Assembly: GCF_030418305.1 (NCBI RefSeq)
Contig: NZ_JAUHPX010000009.1
Span: 1-64,000, forward strand
Reading direction: 5' to 3'
Length of the DNA: 64,000 nucleotides
From: Demequina lignilytica
GTDB taxonomy: Bacteria; Actinomycetota; Actinomycetes; Actinomycetales; Demequinaceae
Part shown: piece after piece, positions 1 to 12,163 of the stretch
Numbering within the stretch: position 1 is the stretch's first letter
Layout of the letters: each line of letters begins with the position of its first letter
Position numbers and translations under genes: made by a program
The notes under the pieces: generated by a model
What the model saw: only the letters and a program-made list of their open reading frames with translations
Database searches by the model: none
What the model was told of the DNA's origin: nothing

Positions 1-1
1 C

Positions 2-910
2 CCCCAGCGTGATGGTGAGCGTCGGTACGACAACGACCGCGGCCCCCGCCGCGACGGCGACCGCTACGACCGCGGCGAACGCGGTGACCGTGGGCAGCGC
101 GCGTACCCCGGTCGCGCGGGCCGTCCGGAGCGCGCCGGTCGTGACCGCGAGGAGGAGAGGCCGCCGCGCGTCGGCGCCATCCCCCTCACACAGGCGGAGT
201 ACCTCGAGGCGCCGGAGATCCCGGAGGAGGTCACCTACAACCAGCTCGACCGCACGGTCCGTGCGCGCCTGCGTACCCTCAGCAAGGACAACGCGGAGGA
301 CGTGGGACGCCACCTCATCATGGCGGGCAACCTGCTGGACATCGACCCCGAGCTCGCGTACCGGCATGCTCAGGTCGCGGCCGCGCGCGGCGGCCGCGTC
401 GACGTGGTCCGCGAGGCCGCCGCGCTGACGGCGTACGCGACGGGACGCTACGCGGAGGCGTTGCGCGAGTTCCGGACCGTGCGCAGGCTGGGCGGCTCCA
501 ACGAGCACCTGCCCCTCATGGCCGACTGCGAGCGCGGGCTCGGGCGCCCCGAGCGAGCTCTGGCGATCGCGCAGGAGCCCGAGGCGCGGACCCTCGACAA
601 GATGGGCCGCATCGAGCTCGAGATCGTCATCGCGGGTGCGCGCCTCGACATGGGGGACGCCGACGCCGCGCGCCTGATCCTGTCCCGGCTCGAGACCGCC
701 GATGCGGAGCTCCGCGCGCGCATCGACCACGCGATGGTCGACGTGCTGCGTGCGCTCGGTCGCGACGAGGAGGCGGACGCCCTCGAGGCTGCGATCCCCG
801 AGCCCGTCGAGGAGGTCGAGGAGGAGGATGTGGTGCTGTACGACACGGCCGAGCTTCCCGACCCGGACGCCGACGAGGACGCCGACGAGGACGCCGACGA
901 CGAGCGTTGA
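2..910 (+). CDS. TPR-like repeat protein, 5' end outside the window
   Basis: The frame is open from the first bases of the window, so the true start lies upstream; 302 residues are visible. The first ~55 residues are rich in Arg, Asp and Gly and look disordered. From about residue 65 the chain becomes helical with alternating small and charged residues (AYATGRYAEALREFRTVRRLGG, in shorter pieces AYATGRYAEAL and REFRTVRRLGG), typical of tetratricopeptide repeats. The end is an acidic tail built from a repeated Asp-Glu-Asp-Ala pattern, encoded by a GACGCCGACGAG-type tandem repeat near 868-903. It sits 45 bp before the HAD phosphatase, matching the position of Rv1691 in M. tuberculosis. No catalytic motif is visible; a scaffold role is only an inference from the repeats. 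Confidence 0.8.
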   Translation, partial: PQRDGERRYDNDRGPRRDGDRYDRGERGDRGQRAYPGRAGRPERAGRDREEERPPRVGAIPLTQAEYLEAPEIPEEVTYNQLDRTVRARLRTLSKDNAEDVGRHLIMAGNLLDIDPELAYRHAQVAAARGGRVDVVREAAALTAYATGRYAEALREFRTVRRLGGSNEHLPLMADCERGLGRPERALAIAQEPEARTLDKMGRIELEIVIAGARLDMGDADAARLILSRLETADAELRARIDHAMVDVLRALGRDEEADALEAAIPEPVEEVEEEDVVLYDTAELPDPDADEDADEDADDER

Positions 911-955
911 TCCCGGTCCCACCGGACCGCCGCACCTGAGCTGAGGAGAGCACCC

Positions 956-1960
956 ATGACCGCATCGGACCTGCTGGGCACCGACGTCCCGCTGCAGGAG
1001 GCCTTCGACGTCGCGCTGGTCGACCTCGACGGGGTCGCCTACAAGGGCGCGCACGCGATCCCGGGAGCGGCCGAGGGCCTGGCCGCGGCCAGGACGGCGG
1101 GCATGGGCGTGCTGTTCGTCACCAACAACGCGTCACGCGAGCCCGAGACGGTCGCCGACCACCTGACGGACCTGGGCATCCCGTGCGCGCCGCAGGAGGT
1201 CATGACCGCCGCGCAGGCGGGTGCCGAGCTCCTCACCGACCACGTCCCCGCGGGCGCGGCGGTGCTGGTCGTCGGCGGCGCGGGGCTGCGCACGGCCGTC
1301 GCGGCGAAGGGCTACCGGCTCGTCGAGCACGCCGACGACCAGCCCGCGGCCGTGATCCAGGGATTCGCTCCCGAGCTCGGCTGGGCGCAGCTGGCCGAGG
1401 CCACGTACGCGATCCGCGCGGGCGCGCGCTTCTTCGCCACCAACCTCGACCTGACGCTTCCGACCGAGCGCGGGTTCGCGCCCGGCAACGGTTCCCTGGT
1501 CGCGGCGGTACGGACCGCGACGGGAGTCGACCCGCTCTCGGCGGGCAAGCCCGAGCCCGCCATGTTCCACCTGGCGGCGCGCAAGGCGGGGGCGGAGCGC
1601 CCGATGATGATCGGCGACCGTCTCGACACCGACCTGCGCGGGGCCCGCGCCGCCGGCATGCCCGGCCTGCTGGTCCTCACCGGGGTCTCGCAGGTCAACG
1701 ACGCCCTCGCGGCACCGCGGGAGGAGCGTCCGGCCTTCATCGGACGGGACCTCGGCTGCCTGGCCGAGGTGCACCCGGCCCCCGAGCTGGCGGACCACTG
1801 GTGGCACGTCGGCGATGCCCGGGCGCGGGCGACGGAGGGTCAGCTCGTCGTCGACGGCGGCAGCCCGCTGGATCGCGTCCGCGCGGCCTGCGCGGCGACC
1901 TGGGAGGCGATCGACGCGGGTGCGCGCGTGAGTTTTGAGACGCTTCCGCACCTCGGGTAG
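956..1960 (+). CDS. HAD-IIA phosphatase, probable glycerol-3-phosphate phosphatase
   Basis: 334 aa. The HAD nucleophile motif DLDGVAYKG gives D23 and D25, the second motif is VTNNAS near residue 58, and the acidic motif GDRLDTD lies at residues 220-226. These place it in the NagD/HAD-IIA group. About 70 residues follow the phosphatase core, ending ...SFETLPHLG. The start is supported by GAGGAGAG five bases before the ATG. By family and by order (between the TPR protein and the 57-aa gene, before tlyA) it matches Rv1692, a HAD protein shown in M. tuberculosis to dephosphorylate glycerol-3-phosphate during glycerophospholipid recycling. Substrate here is inferred from that match; other sugar phosphates remain possible. 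Confidence 0.85.
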   Translation: MTASDLLGTDVPLQEAFDVALVDLDGVAYKGAHAIPGAAEGLAAARTAGMGVLFVTNNASREPETVADHLTDLGIPCAPQEVMTAAQAGAELLTDHVPAGAAVLVVGGAGLRTAVAAKGYRLVEHADDQPAAVIQGFAPELGWAQLAEATYAIRAGARFFATNLDLTLPTERGFAPGNGSLVAAVRTATGVDPLSAGKPEPAMFHLAARKAGAERPMMIGDRLDTDLRGARAAGMPGLLVLTGVSQVNDALAAPREERPAFIGRDLGCLAEVHPAPELADHWWHVGDARARATEGQLVVDGGSPLDRVRAACAATWEAIDAGARVSFETLPHLG

Positions 1961-1963
1961 CCT
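1958..1963 (+). promoter_or_regulatory. -10 element TAGCCT for the 57-aa gene
   Basis: TAGCCT overlaps the TAG stop of the phosphatase gene and lies 6 nt before the next ATG. At that distance transcription would begin at or next to the start codon, so the message would be leaderless. The same spacing recurs at 17 other starts in the window. Confidence 0.5.
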
Positions 1964-1969
1964 CGCTCC

Positions 1970-2143
1970 ATGGCTGACATCAACGAGTCGCGTGAGTCGC
2001 TTGGCCAGGTCGAGTACCCGGCGGAGGTGCGCGAGGCCCTGAAGGCAGTGACGGAGCTGCCGGACGACCTCGAGCAGCAGGCCGAGTTCTTCGACAAGGT
2101 CCAGGAGGCGCTGTCGACGCGCCTGCGGGACGAGCAGAGCTGA
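1970..2143 (+). CDS. 57-aa conserved small protein (Rv1693-like position)
   Basis: Short reading frame beginning MADINESRES and ending RLRDEQS, 57 aa, acidic and strongly helical, with no membrane segment or cysteine. It fills the gap between the HAD phosphatase and tlyA exactly and ends one base before the GTG of tlyA, so translation is probably coupled. M. tuberculosis has a similarly small gene, Rv1693, at the same place. Function is unknown; the conserved position next to tlyA and nadK is the only clue. The -10 hexamer TAGCCT 6 nt upstream suggests it also has its own leaderless promoter inside the operon. Confidence 0.75.
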   Translation: MADINESRESLGQVEYPAEVREALKAVTELPDDLEQQAEFFDKVQEALSTRLRDEQS

Positions 2144-2144
2144 C

Positions 2145-2963
2145 GTGCGTCTGGACCGCGCGCTTGTGGCGCGCGGCCTGGTTCAGTCGCGCACGCGTGC
2201 GCAGGAGCTGATCGCCGACGGCGCGGTCCGGGTCGACGGCGTGGTCGTCTCGAAGGCCTCGACGGTGGCGCGCGACGATGCGGTGATCGAGGTGAGCGGG
2301 GTCGACGCCTACGTCTCCCGTGCGGCGTACAAGCTGATCGGCGCGCTCGAGGCGTGTCCCGAGCTGGTGCTCGAGGGTCGGGTCGCGCTGGACGTCGGGG
2401 CGTCGACGGGGGGCTTCACCCAGGTCCTGCTCGAGCGTGGCGCGGCGCGGGTCCACGCCGTCGACGTCGGCCACGGGCAGCTCGCACGGTCCATCGCCGA
2501 CGATCCGCGCGTGATCGCGCGCGAGGGCCTGAACGCCCGGGAGCTCGCTCTCGTTGATCTGGGAGAACGTCCCGACCTGGTCGTCGCGGACGTCTCGTTC
2601 ATCTCGCTGACGCTGCTCATCGCGCCGATCCTGGATGTGGTCGCCGACGGCGCGGACCTGCTGCTGATGGTGAAGCCGCAGTTCGAGGTGGGGCGCGAGC
2701 GCCTCGGACGCGGGGGAGTGGTGTCCCGGGCGGACGACCGTGCCCTGGCGGTCGCCCGGGTGGCCGCCGCCATGCGCGGGGCCGGCCTTGGGATCCACCG
2801 GATCGCGGCGTCGACGCTGCCGGGGCCGAGCGGCAACGTGGAGTTCTTCGTCTGGGGGTCGCGGACGTGGCAGGCTAGGGACGGCGGCCGCGACCGGCCG
2901 CCTGCCTTGGACGATGCCGAGGTGCGGGCAGCGATCGAGACGGAGACGGGAGGCACAGCGTGA
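2145..2963 (+). CDS. tlyA: TlyA-family rRNA 2'-O-methyltransferase
   Basis: 272 aa from a GTG start. An S4 RNA-binding domain fills residues 1-60 (RLDRALVARGLVQSRTRAQE). The RAAYKL segment is followed by a Rossmann methyltransferase with the SAM loop LDVGASTGGFT, and later VADVSFISL and MVKPQFEVG, which carry the usual Asp and Lys of the K-D-K-type RNA 2'-O-methyltransferases. In mycobacteria TlyA methylates 16S and 23S rRNA and is needed for capreomycin sensitivity; the same reaction is expected here. The stop codon overlaps the GTG of nadK by 4 bp. Confidence 0.93.
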   Translation: MRLDRALVARGLVQSRTRAQELIADGAVRVDGVVVSKASTVARDDAVIEVSGVDAYVSRAAYKLIGALEACPELVLEGRVALDVGASTGGFTQVLLERGAARVHAVDVGHGQLARSIADDPRVIAREGLNARELALVDLGERPDLVVADVSFISLTLLIAPILDVVADGADLLLMVKPQFEVGRERLGRGGVVSRADDRALAVARVAAAMRGAGLGIHRIAASTLPGPSGNVEFFVWGSRTWQARDGGRDRPPALDDAEVRAAIETETGGTA

Positions 2964-3826
2964 GTCGCCGGATCCTGATCGTGCCCAACCCGCATCGTCC
3001 CGAGACGCTCGAGGCGGCGACCGTCGCCAAGGCCGCCCTGCGGGAGACCGGGGTCGGCGTCTGCGCCGACTTCCACGCCGACACCGACGAGCCGATCGAC
3101 GCCGCGCTCGTGCTCGGCGGCGACGGGACGATGCTGCACGCGGCGGACATGACGCGTGGTACCGGCATCCCGCTGCTCGGGGTGAACCTGGGGAGGGTGG
3201 GATTCCTCGCCGAGCTCGAGCGTGACGATGTCGCGACGGCGGCGGTGCGTCTCGCCGAGGGCGACTACTCGGTCGAGGAGCGCGGCACGATCGACGTGGT
3301 GGTCACCGAGCGCGACGGCGGGGTCAGCACCGGGTGGGCGCTCAACGAGGCGACGATCGAGCGCGCCAACCTGCGCACCACGGTCGAGGTCGGGCTCGAC
3401 ATCGATGGACGGCCCTTGTCCACCTTCGGCTGCGACGGCGTGGTGATCGCCACCTCCACCGGCTCGACCGCGCATGCCTTCAGCGCGGGTGGTCCGGTGC
3501 TCTGGCCCGAGGTGGACGCCCTGCTGGTCGTCCCCCTGGCGGCACACGCGCTGTTCGCGCGCCCGCTCGTGATCGGCCCGTCCTCGAGCGTGACGGTGGA
3601 GATCCTGGAACGGTCGGCGAGCACGGCGCAGGTGGTGCTCGACGGCGCCCGGGCGATCGACGTCGCCCGCGGCGGTCGGGTCGAGGTGCGTCGAGGCGCG
3701 GAGCCGGTCCGCCTCGCCCGCATGCTCGACGCCCCGTTCAGCGAGCGCCTGGTGAAGAAGTTCTCCCTGCCCGTCGACGGCTTCCGCGGGACCCGCGACG
3801 TCGAGGGATGGGCCGCGGGGATCTGA
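2960..3826 (+). CDS. nadK: NAD kinase
   Basis: 288 aa, GTG start inside the end of tlyA. It phosphorylates NAD+ to NADP+ with ATP or polyphosphate in the cytosol. The diagnostic GGDGTM motif is at about residues 53-58 (VLGGDGTMLHAAD), the NE motif is in ALNEATIER, and the Gly-rich C-domain contains CDGVVIATSTGSTAH. Length is normal for actinobacterial PpnK. Its stop shares one base with the ATG of recN (TGATG), so nadK and recN are translationally coupled. Order tlyA-nadK-recN is the standard actinobacterial one. Confidence 0.96.
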   Translation: MSRRILIVPNPHRPETLEAATVAKAALRETGVGVCADFHADTDEPIDAALVLGGDGTMLHAADMTRGTGIPLLGVNLGRVGFLAELERDDVATAAVRLAEGDYSVEERGTIDVVVTERDGGVSTGWALNEATIERANLRTTVEVGLDIDGRPLSTFGCDGVVIATSTGSTAHAFSAGGPVLWPEVDALLVVPLAAHALFARPLVIGPSSSVTVEILERSASTAQVVLDGARAIDVARGGRVEVRRGAEPVRLARMLDAPFSERLVKKFSLPVDGFRGTRDVEGWAAGI

Positions 3827-5508
3827 TGCTGCGCGAGCTCGCGATCGAGAACCTGGGTGTCATCGAGTCGGCCCGCATCGACCTCGGACCCGGCCTCACC
3901 TGCGTGACGGGGGAGACCGGCGCGGGCAAGACCATGGTGCTGACCGGGCTCGGGCTGATCCTCGGGTCCAGGTCCGTCCCCGCGACGGTCCGCACGGGCG
4001 CCGCCGCGGCGCTCGCCGAGGCGATCGTCGACGTGGCGCCCGGGAGCTGGCCCGCGGAGCGCCTCGAGGAGGCGGGCGCGGCGCTCGACGACGACGGCAC
4101 CGTGATCGTCAGCAGGAGCGTGGGCGCCTCGACGCGGTCGCGCACCGTCGTGGGCGGGAGGACGGTGCCGCAGGCGGTGCTCGCGGAGGTCGCCGCGCAC
4201 TGGGTCACCGTGCACGGCCAGAGCGACCAGGCGCGGCTGCGCTCCTCCGCGGAGCAGCGCGCGATCCTCGACGAGTACGCGGACCATGCGGACCTGCTCG
4301 ACTCCTACGCGGCCGCATGGCGCCGCTGGCGGGATGCGCGCGACGCTCTCGAGCGGATGGAGTCCGGCGCCGAGCAGGCCCGCCTCGAGGCGGCGCGGAT
4401 GCGCGACGATCTCGCGGCGATCGACGAGGTCGCGCCCGAGGCAGGCGAGGACCAGGCGCTCAAGGACCAGATCGAGGTGCTCGAGAACGCGGAGTCCGTC
4501 CGCACGGGCGTCGCCGCCGCGCGCGAGGCCATCGACGGCGACGGCGAGACCACCCTCGTCATCGCCGCGGAGGCGGCGCGGCGCGCGCTCGGCGAGGCCG
4601 CGCGCCACGACCGTGCCCTCGCGGACCTCGAGAACCGGCTGGCCGACGTGGCCTACGGCGCCGCCGACGTCGCGCAGGAGCTGGCGTCCTATCTCGACCG
4701 GATGGACGCGGACCCGTCGCGTCTCGACGAGCTCCAGCAGCGTCGTGCGGCGCTCGGCTCGCTCATGCGGCGCATCGGCGCGGATCTCGATGGCGTGCTG
4801 GCCTACCGCGACCGCGCCGCGGCCGCGGTCGCCGAGGACGACTCGTGGGACGAGCACCTGGCGGCGCGTCGCGGCGACGAGCGCGCCGCGGCGGCCGAGG
4901 TCGAGCGGCTCGCCGACGCGCTGTCCGCGAGCCGTCGCGCCGGCGCCGACCGCCTGGCCGCCGACGTGAACGCCGAGCTCGCGGGGCTCGCGATGCCCGA
5001 CGCGTCGTTCGCCGTCGAGGTCGATCGTGCGGAGCTGCGCCACTCGGGCGCGGACGAGGTCCGGATGACCCTCGCCTCCCATCCGGGAGCGCCCGCGCGG
5101 CCGGTGGCGCTGGCGGCGTCGGGAGGCGAGCTGTCCCGCATCATGCTCGCGTTGGAGGTGTCCCTCGCCCGGCACGCCGCCGCGCCCGGCCACACGTTCG
5201 TGTTCGACGAGGTCGACGCCGGGGTCGGCGGGCGCGCGGCGGTGGCCGTCGGACGGCGCCTCGCGGAGCTCGCTCGGACCCATCAGGTGCTGGTCGTCAC
5301 CCACCTCGCGCAGGTGGCCGCGCACGCCGACCGTCACGTCGTGGTGGCGAAGGCCACGGACGGCGCGATCACGCGCGCCCAGGTGCGCGAGGTGGCCGGC
5401 GATGCCCGCGTCGAGGAGCTCGCGCGGCTCCTCTCGGGACACGAGGACTCGAAGACCGCACTCGCCCACGCGCGTGAGCTGTGGGAGGCCTCCCGCGTGG
5501 CACCATAG
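3826..5508 (+). CDS. recN: DNA repair protein RecN
   Basis: 560 aa SMC-like ATPase for double-strand break repair. Walker A GETGAGKT is at residues 29-36, the Q-loop region reads VHGQSDQ, a long coiled-coil rich in Ala, Arg and Glu occupies roughly residues 160-370, the signature is AASGGELSR, and Walker B is FVFDEVDAGVGG. The same frame stays open far upstream through nadK, but the ATG at 3826 gives the canonical MLRELAIENLGVIES N-terminus. I see no LexA box directly in front; expression probably comes from the operon promoter. Confidence 0.95.
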   Translation: MLRELAIENLGVIESARIDLGPGLTCVTGETGAGKTMVLTGLGLILGSRSVPATVRTGAAAALAEAIVDVAPGSWPAERLEEAGAALDDDGTVIVSRSVGASTRSRTVVGGRTVPQAVLAEVAAHWVTVHGQSDQARLRSSAEQRAILDEYADHADLLDSYAAAWRRWRDARDALERMESGAEQARLEAARMRDDLAAIDEVAPEAGEDQALKDQIEVLENAESVRTGVAAAREAIDGDGETTLVIAAEAARRALGEAARHDRALADLENRLADVAYGAADVAQELASYLDRMDADPSRLDELQQRRAALGSLMRRIGADLDGVLAYRDRAAAAVAEDDSWDEHLAARRGDERAAAAEVERLADALSASRRAGADRLAADVNAELAGLAMPDASFAVEVDRAELRHSGADEVRMTLASHPGAPARPVALAASGGELSRIMLALEVSLARHAAAPGHTFVFDEVDAGVGGRAAVAVGRRLAELARTHQVLVVTHLAQVAAHADRHVVVAKATDGAITRAQVREVAGDARVEELARLLSGHEDSKTALAHARELWEASRVAP

Positions 5509-5513
5509 CCGCC

Positions 5514-6631
5514 ATGACCCCCCTCCCGACCGTCAGCGGGACCGCGCGTGTGGACTCCTCCCCGCTCGCCCTCGCGCGCAGGCTCCGCCAGGGCGACGTC
5601 GCGATCATCGATGCGCTCGACCTCGACCGGCGGGCCGCCCAGGCGCTGCTCGCGCGGCAGCCGGCCGCCGTCGTGAACGCCCAGGCGTCTCTGTCGGGCA
5701 GGCTCCCGCACACCGGTTCGCTCGTGCTGCTCGAGGCGGGGATCCCCGTCGTGGACGCCGTGGGCGAGGAGGTCCTCGCGTTCCATGAGGGCGACCGGGT
5801 GACCATCGAGGGCGGTCGGGTGACGGCGGGTGACACGGCCCTCGAGGGCAACCGGCTCACCTCCGAGGCCGCGCACGAGCTGCGGGCGGCGGCCGCCGCC
5901 GACCTCCCTGTCCACGTCGGCGCCTTCGCGGCGAACACGCTCGAGGTGCTCGCCCGCGAGTCCGCTCTGCTGCTCGACGGCACGGGCCTTCCTGAGCTGC
6001 GGCTGCCGGTCGCCGGCCGCGCCGTCGTGGTGGTGGCGCCCGGCTTCGCCGGCGACCCCGTCCTCAGCCGCTTCGCCCGGGAACGGCGGCCGCTGGTGAT
6101 CGGGATCGGGGAGGGCGCCGACGCCGCGCGCGCCGCCGGCCTCGCCCCGCGCATCGTGCTCGGGGACATCGACACCGTAGCCGAGGACACCCTGGCACGG
6201 GCCAACCAGGTGATCATCCACGACCCCCGGGGCCACGATGCCGGGCGCGCGAGGGCGCAGGCGATCGGCCTCACCCATGACACCTCCGACGCGGGCATCG
6301 CGAGCGAGGACCTGGCGATCCTGGCAGCCCACGCGGCCGGCGCGACGGTGATCGTGGTCGCCGGCGGCCGGACGGGGCTCCTCGACCACGTCGAGGACCG
6401 CACCGGCGACGCCGCGGGGGCCCTGCTCGCGCGCCTCGCGGCCTCGGGAACCGTGGTGGACGCGGACGTGCTCGGACCCCTGTACCGGCACCGCTACTCG
6501 GCCGTCGCCGCCTGGGGCCCGCTCGTGCTCGCCACGGTCGCGCTCGTGCTCGCAGCCTGGGGCACCCCGGAGGGCCACGATGCGATGACCGGCGCGTGGG
6601 AATGGCTCAGCGGGCTGCTGGAGGGAGCACG

Positions 6632-6635
<4 letters not shown>
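5514..6635 (+). CDS. steA: SteA-like protein (thiamin pyrophosphokinase-related fold)
   Basis: 373 aa. The central part (LLLDGTGLPELR, LVIGIGEG, IVLGDIDTV) resembles the thiamin pyrophosphokinase catalytic fold, as described for Rv1697 and for SteA of Corynebacterium. In corynebacteria SteA works with SteB in cytokinesis. A single strong membrane helix near residues 335-358 (WGPLVLATVALVLAAWG) lies just before the C-terminus. The chosen ATG is 5 bp after the recN stop. Its stop overlaps the mctB ATG by 4 bp, so the pair is co-translated. The assignment to cell division here is by homology and gene pairing only. Confidence 0.88.
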
Positions 6636-9911
<3,276 letters not shown>

Positions 9912-9928
9912 CCCGCCGCCCGCGCGGC

Positions 9929-11158
9929 TCAGTCCCCGGCGACCTCGGGGGTGAAGCCGGACGCCGTCAACGCGTCCAGGACCTCCTGCTGGTGGTTCGG
10001 CCCCCGCGTCTCCACGGAGACCTGGAGCACCACCGAGTTCAGCGCGAGGCCCAGGTCGTGCCGGGTGTGCAGCACCTCCGTCACGTTCGCGCCCACCCGG
10101 GCGAGCAGCTCGGACACCGCCGCGAGCTGACCGGGCCGGTCCGGCAGCGGGATCCGCAGCGTCATGTAGCGGCCCGAGGCGACCAGGCCGTGGGCGACGA
10201 TCCGCTGCAGCAGCAGCGGGTCGATGTTGCCCCCGGAGACCAGCGCGACGGTCGGGCCGGACGCCTCGATCAGCCCGGCGAGGATCGCCGCGACGGGCGC
10301 GGCGCCCGCGGGCTCGACCACCAGCTTGGTGCGCTCGAGCAGGGTCAGCACGGCGCGGGCGAGGTCGTCCTCGCCCACGGTGAGCACCTGGTCGACCAGG
10401 TCGCGGACGATCGGGAAGGTGTGCGCGCCCGGACGCGCGACCGCGATCCCGTCGGCGATCGTCGGCGTGCGCTCGACGGTGACCGGGTGCCCGGCGGCGA
10501 GCGACGGAGGGAACGCGGCCGTCGCGGCGGCCTGGACGCCGATCACACGGATGGTCCGTCCCTCGAGCGCCGCGCGTGCCTTGGCGGCGACGGCGATCCC
10601 GGCGATGAGGCCGCCGCCGCCGATCGGTACGACGATGGTCTCCACGTCGGGAACGTCGTCGAGGATCTCGAGGCCGATCGTGCCCTGGCCGGCGATGACG
10701 TCGGGGTGGTCGAACGGGTGGATCATCACCGCGCCCGTGCGCTCCGCGTGCTCCTGTGCGAGCGCGAGGCAGTCGTCCACGATCGCGCCCTCGGTCACCA
10801 CGGTGGCCCCGTAGCCCTTGGTCGCGAGCAGCTTGGGCACCGGGGCGCCCAGCGGCATGAAGATGGTCGCCTCGACCCCCAGCTGCTGGGCGGCGAACGC
10901 CACGCCCTGCGCGTGGTTGCCGGCCGACGCGGCCACGACGCCGCGGGCACGCTCCTCCGGGGTCAGCCGCGACAGCCGGTAGGTCGCCCCCCGCAGCTTG
11001 AACGAGCCGGTCCGCTGCAGGTTCTCGAGCTTCATGTACGTGGGCACGCCGAGGAGGCCCGTGAGGTACGAGGCCTGGTCGACCGGCGTGTGCTGCGCCA
11101 CGCCGTCGAGGACGCGCGCGGCCTCGCGCACGTGGTCGAGCGTGACCTCGTGGCTCAT
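9929..11158 (-). CDS. ilvA: Threonine ammonia-lyase with C-terminal ACT domain
   Basis: 409 aa PLP enzyme converting threonine to 2-oxobutanoate, the first step toward isoleucine. The PLP lysine is K54 in TGSFKLRGA. The phosphate-binding loop GGGGLIAG and the SAGNHAQG motif are present. The last ~80 residues (MTLRIPLPDRPGQLAAVSELL) form a single ACT-like regulatory domain, as in the shorter IlvA/TdcB-type enzymes rather than the two-domain E. coli IlvA. Its ATG overlaps the ctaA stop by 4 bp, so both genes come from the ctaA promoter. A catabolic role cannot be excluded. Confidence 0.92.
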   Translation of the reverse strand: MSHEVTLDHVREAARVLDGVAQHTPVDQASYLTGLLGVPTYMKLENLQRTGSFKLRGATYRLSRLTPEERARGVVAASAGNHAQGVAFAAQQLGVEATIFMPLGAPVPKLLATKGYGATVVTEGAIVDDCLALAQEHAERTGAVMIHPFDHPDVIAGQGTIGLEILDDVPDVETIVVPIGGGGLIAGIAVAAKARAALEGRTIRVIGVQAAATAAFPPSLAAGHPVTVERTPTIADGIAVARPGAHTFPIVRDLVDQVLTVGEDDLARAVLTLLERTKLVVEPAGAAPVAAILAGLIEASGPTVALVSGGNIDPLLLQRIVAHGLVASGRYMTLRIPLPDRPGQLAAVSELLARVGANVTEVLHTRHDLGLALNSVVLQVSVETRGPNHQQEVLDALTASGFTPEVAGD

Positions 11159-12075
11159 GCCGGGGTCCGGTCCGCCCGGGTGAGGAGGTGGAAGGCAGAG
11201 TGCGCCGCGGTGAGGATCGCCGCGCCGGCCAGGTGGACACCGACGATGACCTCCGGCAGGCCGGTGAAGTACTGGACGTAGCCGATCACACCCTGCGCGA
11301 GCGTCACGACGGCGAGGACCACCCAGGCCTTGCGGACCGAATCGCGATCGCCCACGGAACGGTCGCGTCGGACGCGCCAGATCAGGAACGCGAGCAGCGC
11401 CACGAACGCCCACACGCTCAGCGCGTGGGCGCGCGCGATCAGCGCCGGATCGAGGCCGAGCCTCTCGGTGGCGTCCGCGTCGCCGGAATGCGGGCCCGCG
11501 CCCGTGGTGAGCGTCCCGAGCGTCAGCAGCACGCCGAGCAGGACGGTGAGCAGGCGGCGCGGCCACACCAGCGGGGCGCCCGCGCGACGCGGCGCGTTCC
11601 GGTAGCGCAGCGCGAGCCAGACCGCGTTCCACACGAGCACCGCTGACAGCAGGAAGTGCGGCATGACCGTGAGCGGATTGAGGCCGGTGAGCACGGTGAT
11701 GCCCCCGAGGACCGCCTGTCCGAGGACGCCGAGGACGGGCACGAGCGCCCACCACCGCAGCGCGGGTCGAGTCCGCCAGACCGCCACGGCGAGCGCCACG
11801 GCCACCACCAGCAGGATCCCGGTGAGCGTGCGGTTGCCGAACTCGATGTACGGATGGATCCCCGCCTCGGGGTGCGCTACCGGCGTGAACTGGCCCGGCT
11901 CGCACTGCGGCCAGGTCGAGCAGCCGAGGCCCGATCCGGTGAGCCGGACCGCGCCGCCGGTGACGATGATCCCGCCTTGCGTCAGGATGTTCGCCAGCGT
12001 GAGCGCACGCGTCACGCGGTAGCCGGTTCCCCGGCTCTCGACGGTGGGCGCGGGGGAGGTGGTCTCGCTCGTCAC
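11155..12075 (-). CDS. ctaA: Heme A synthase (CtaA/COX15)
   Basis: 306 aa polytopic membrane protein with about eight hydrophobic segments. It oxidises the C8 methyl of heme O to give heme A for aa3-type cytochrome oxidase. GAVRLTGSGLGCSTWPQCEPG is the characteristic first loop, with the Cys pair seen in CtaA proteins, and heme-ligating histidines lie in EFGNRTLTG-, MPHFLLSA-, RAHALSVW- and GVHLAGAA-type segments. The GTG at 12075 is preferred over an upstream ATG because a -10 TAGACT lies exactly 7 nt before it. Tight coupling to ilvA has no obvious metabolic reason. A SURF1 gene for the same oxidase is at 27.6-28.4 kb. Confidence 0.92.
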   Translation of the reverse strand: MTSETTSPAPTVESRGTGYRVTRALTLANILTQGGIIVTGGAVRLTGSGLGCSTWPQCEPGQFTPVAHPEAGIHPYIEFGNRTLTGILLVVAVALAVAVWRTRPALRWWALVPVLGVLGQAVLGGITVLTGLNPLTVMPHFLLSAVLVWNAVWLALRYRNAPRRAGAPLVWPRRLLTVLLGVLLTLGTLTTGAGPHSGDADATERLGLDPALIARAHALSVWAFVALLAFLIWRVRRDRSVGDRDSVRKAWVVLAVVTLAQGVIGYVQYFTGLPEVIVGVHLAGAAILTAAHSAFHLLTRADRTPA

Positions 12076-12082
12076 GCCGACC

Positions 12083-12088
12083 AGTCTA
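12083..12088 (-). promoter_or_regulatory. -10 element TAGACT, leaderless ctaA promoter
   Basis: Read on the minus strand, TAGACT is followed by 7 nt and then the ctaA GTG. No Shine-Dalgarno sequence fits between them, so the transcript is expected to start at the initiation codon. Confidence 0.55.
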
Positions 12089-12093
12089 GGGCG

Positions 12094-12104
12094 GGACGAT
12101 GCGG
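12094..12104 (+). repeat. Exact copy of dispersed 11-mer GGACGATGCGG (intergenic)
   Basis: One of 15 exact copies of this 11-mer in the window. This one lies in the ctaA-sufR promoter gap, just upstream of the ctaA -10, so it is not explained by codon use. Confidence 0.7.
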
Positions 12105-12163
12105 TGCCAGGCGCGCGCCGCGGACGGCCTTCGGTAAGGCTTCCCTTGCTTGCAGGGAATGCT

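Noticed and set aside
868-903. Acidic GACGCCGACGAG repeats of the first gene as a variable-number tandem repeat locus
   Set aside because: Only about three imperfect units, in a disordered acidic tail of a kind common in this genome.
2273-2283. CGACGATGCGG copies (2273, 14562, also 53518 in part) as members of the dispersed motif
   Set aside because: They differ at the first base and lie mostly in coding Asp-Asp-Ala contexts, so I did not count them among the 26 core copies.
3265-5469. Very long open frame on the minus strand opposite nadK and recN
   Set aside because: It is antisense to genes with complete family motifs. Long stop-free antisense frames are expected at this GC content, and its protein is a low-complexity Arg/Asp/Ala/Gly mix.
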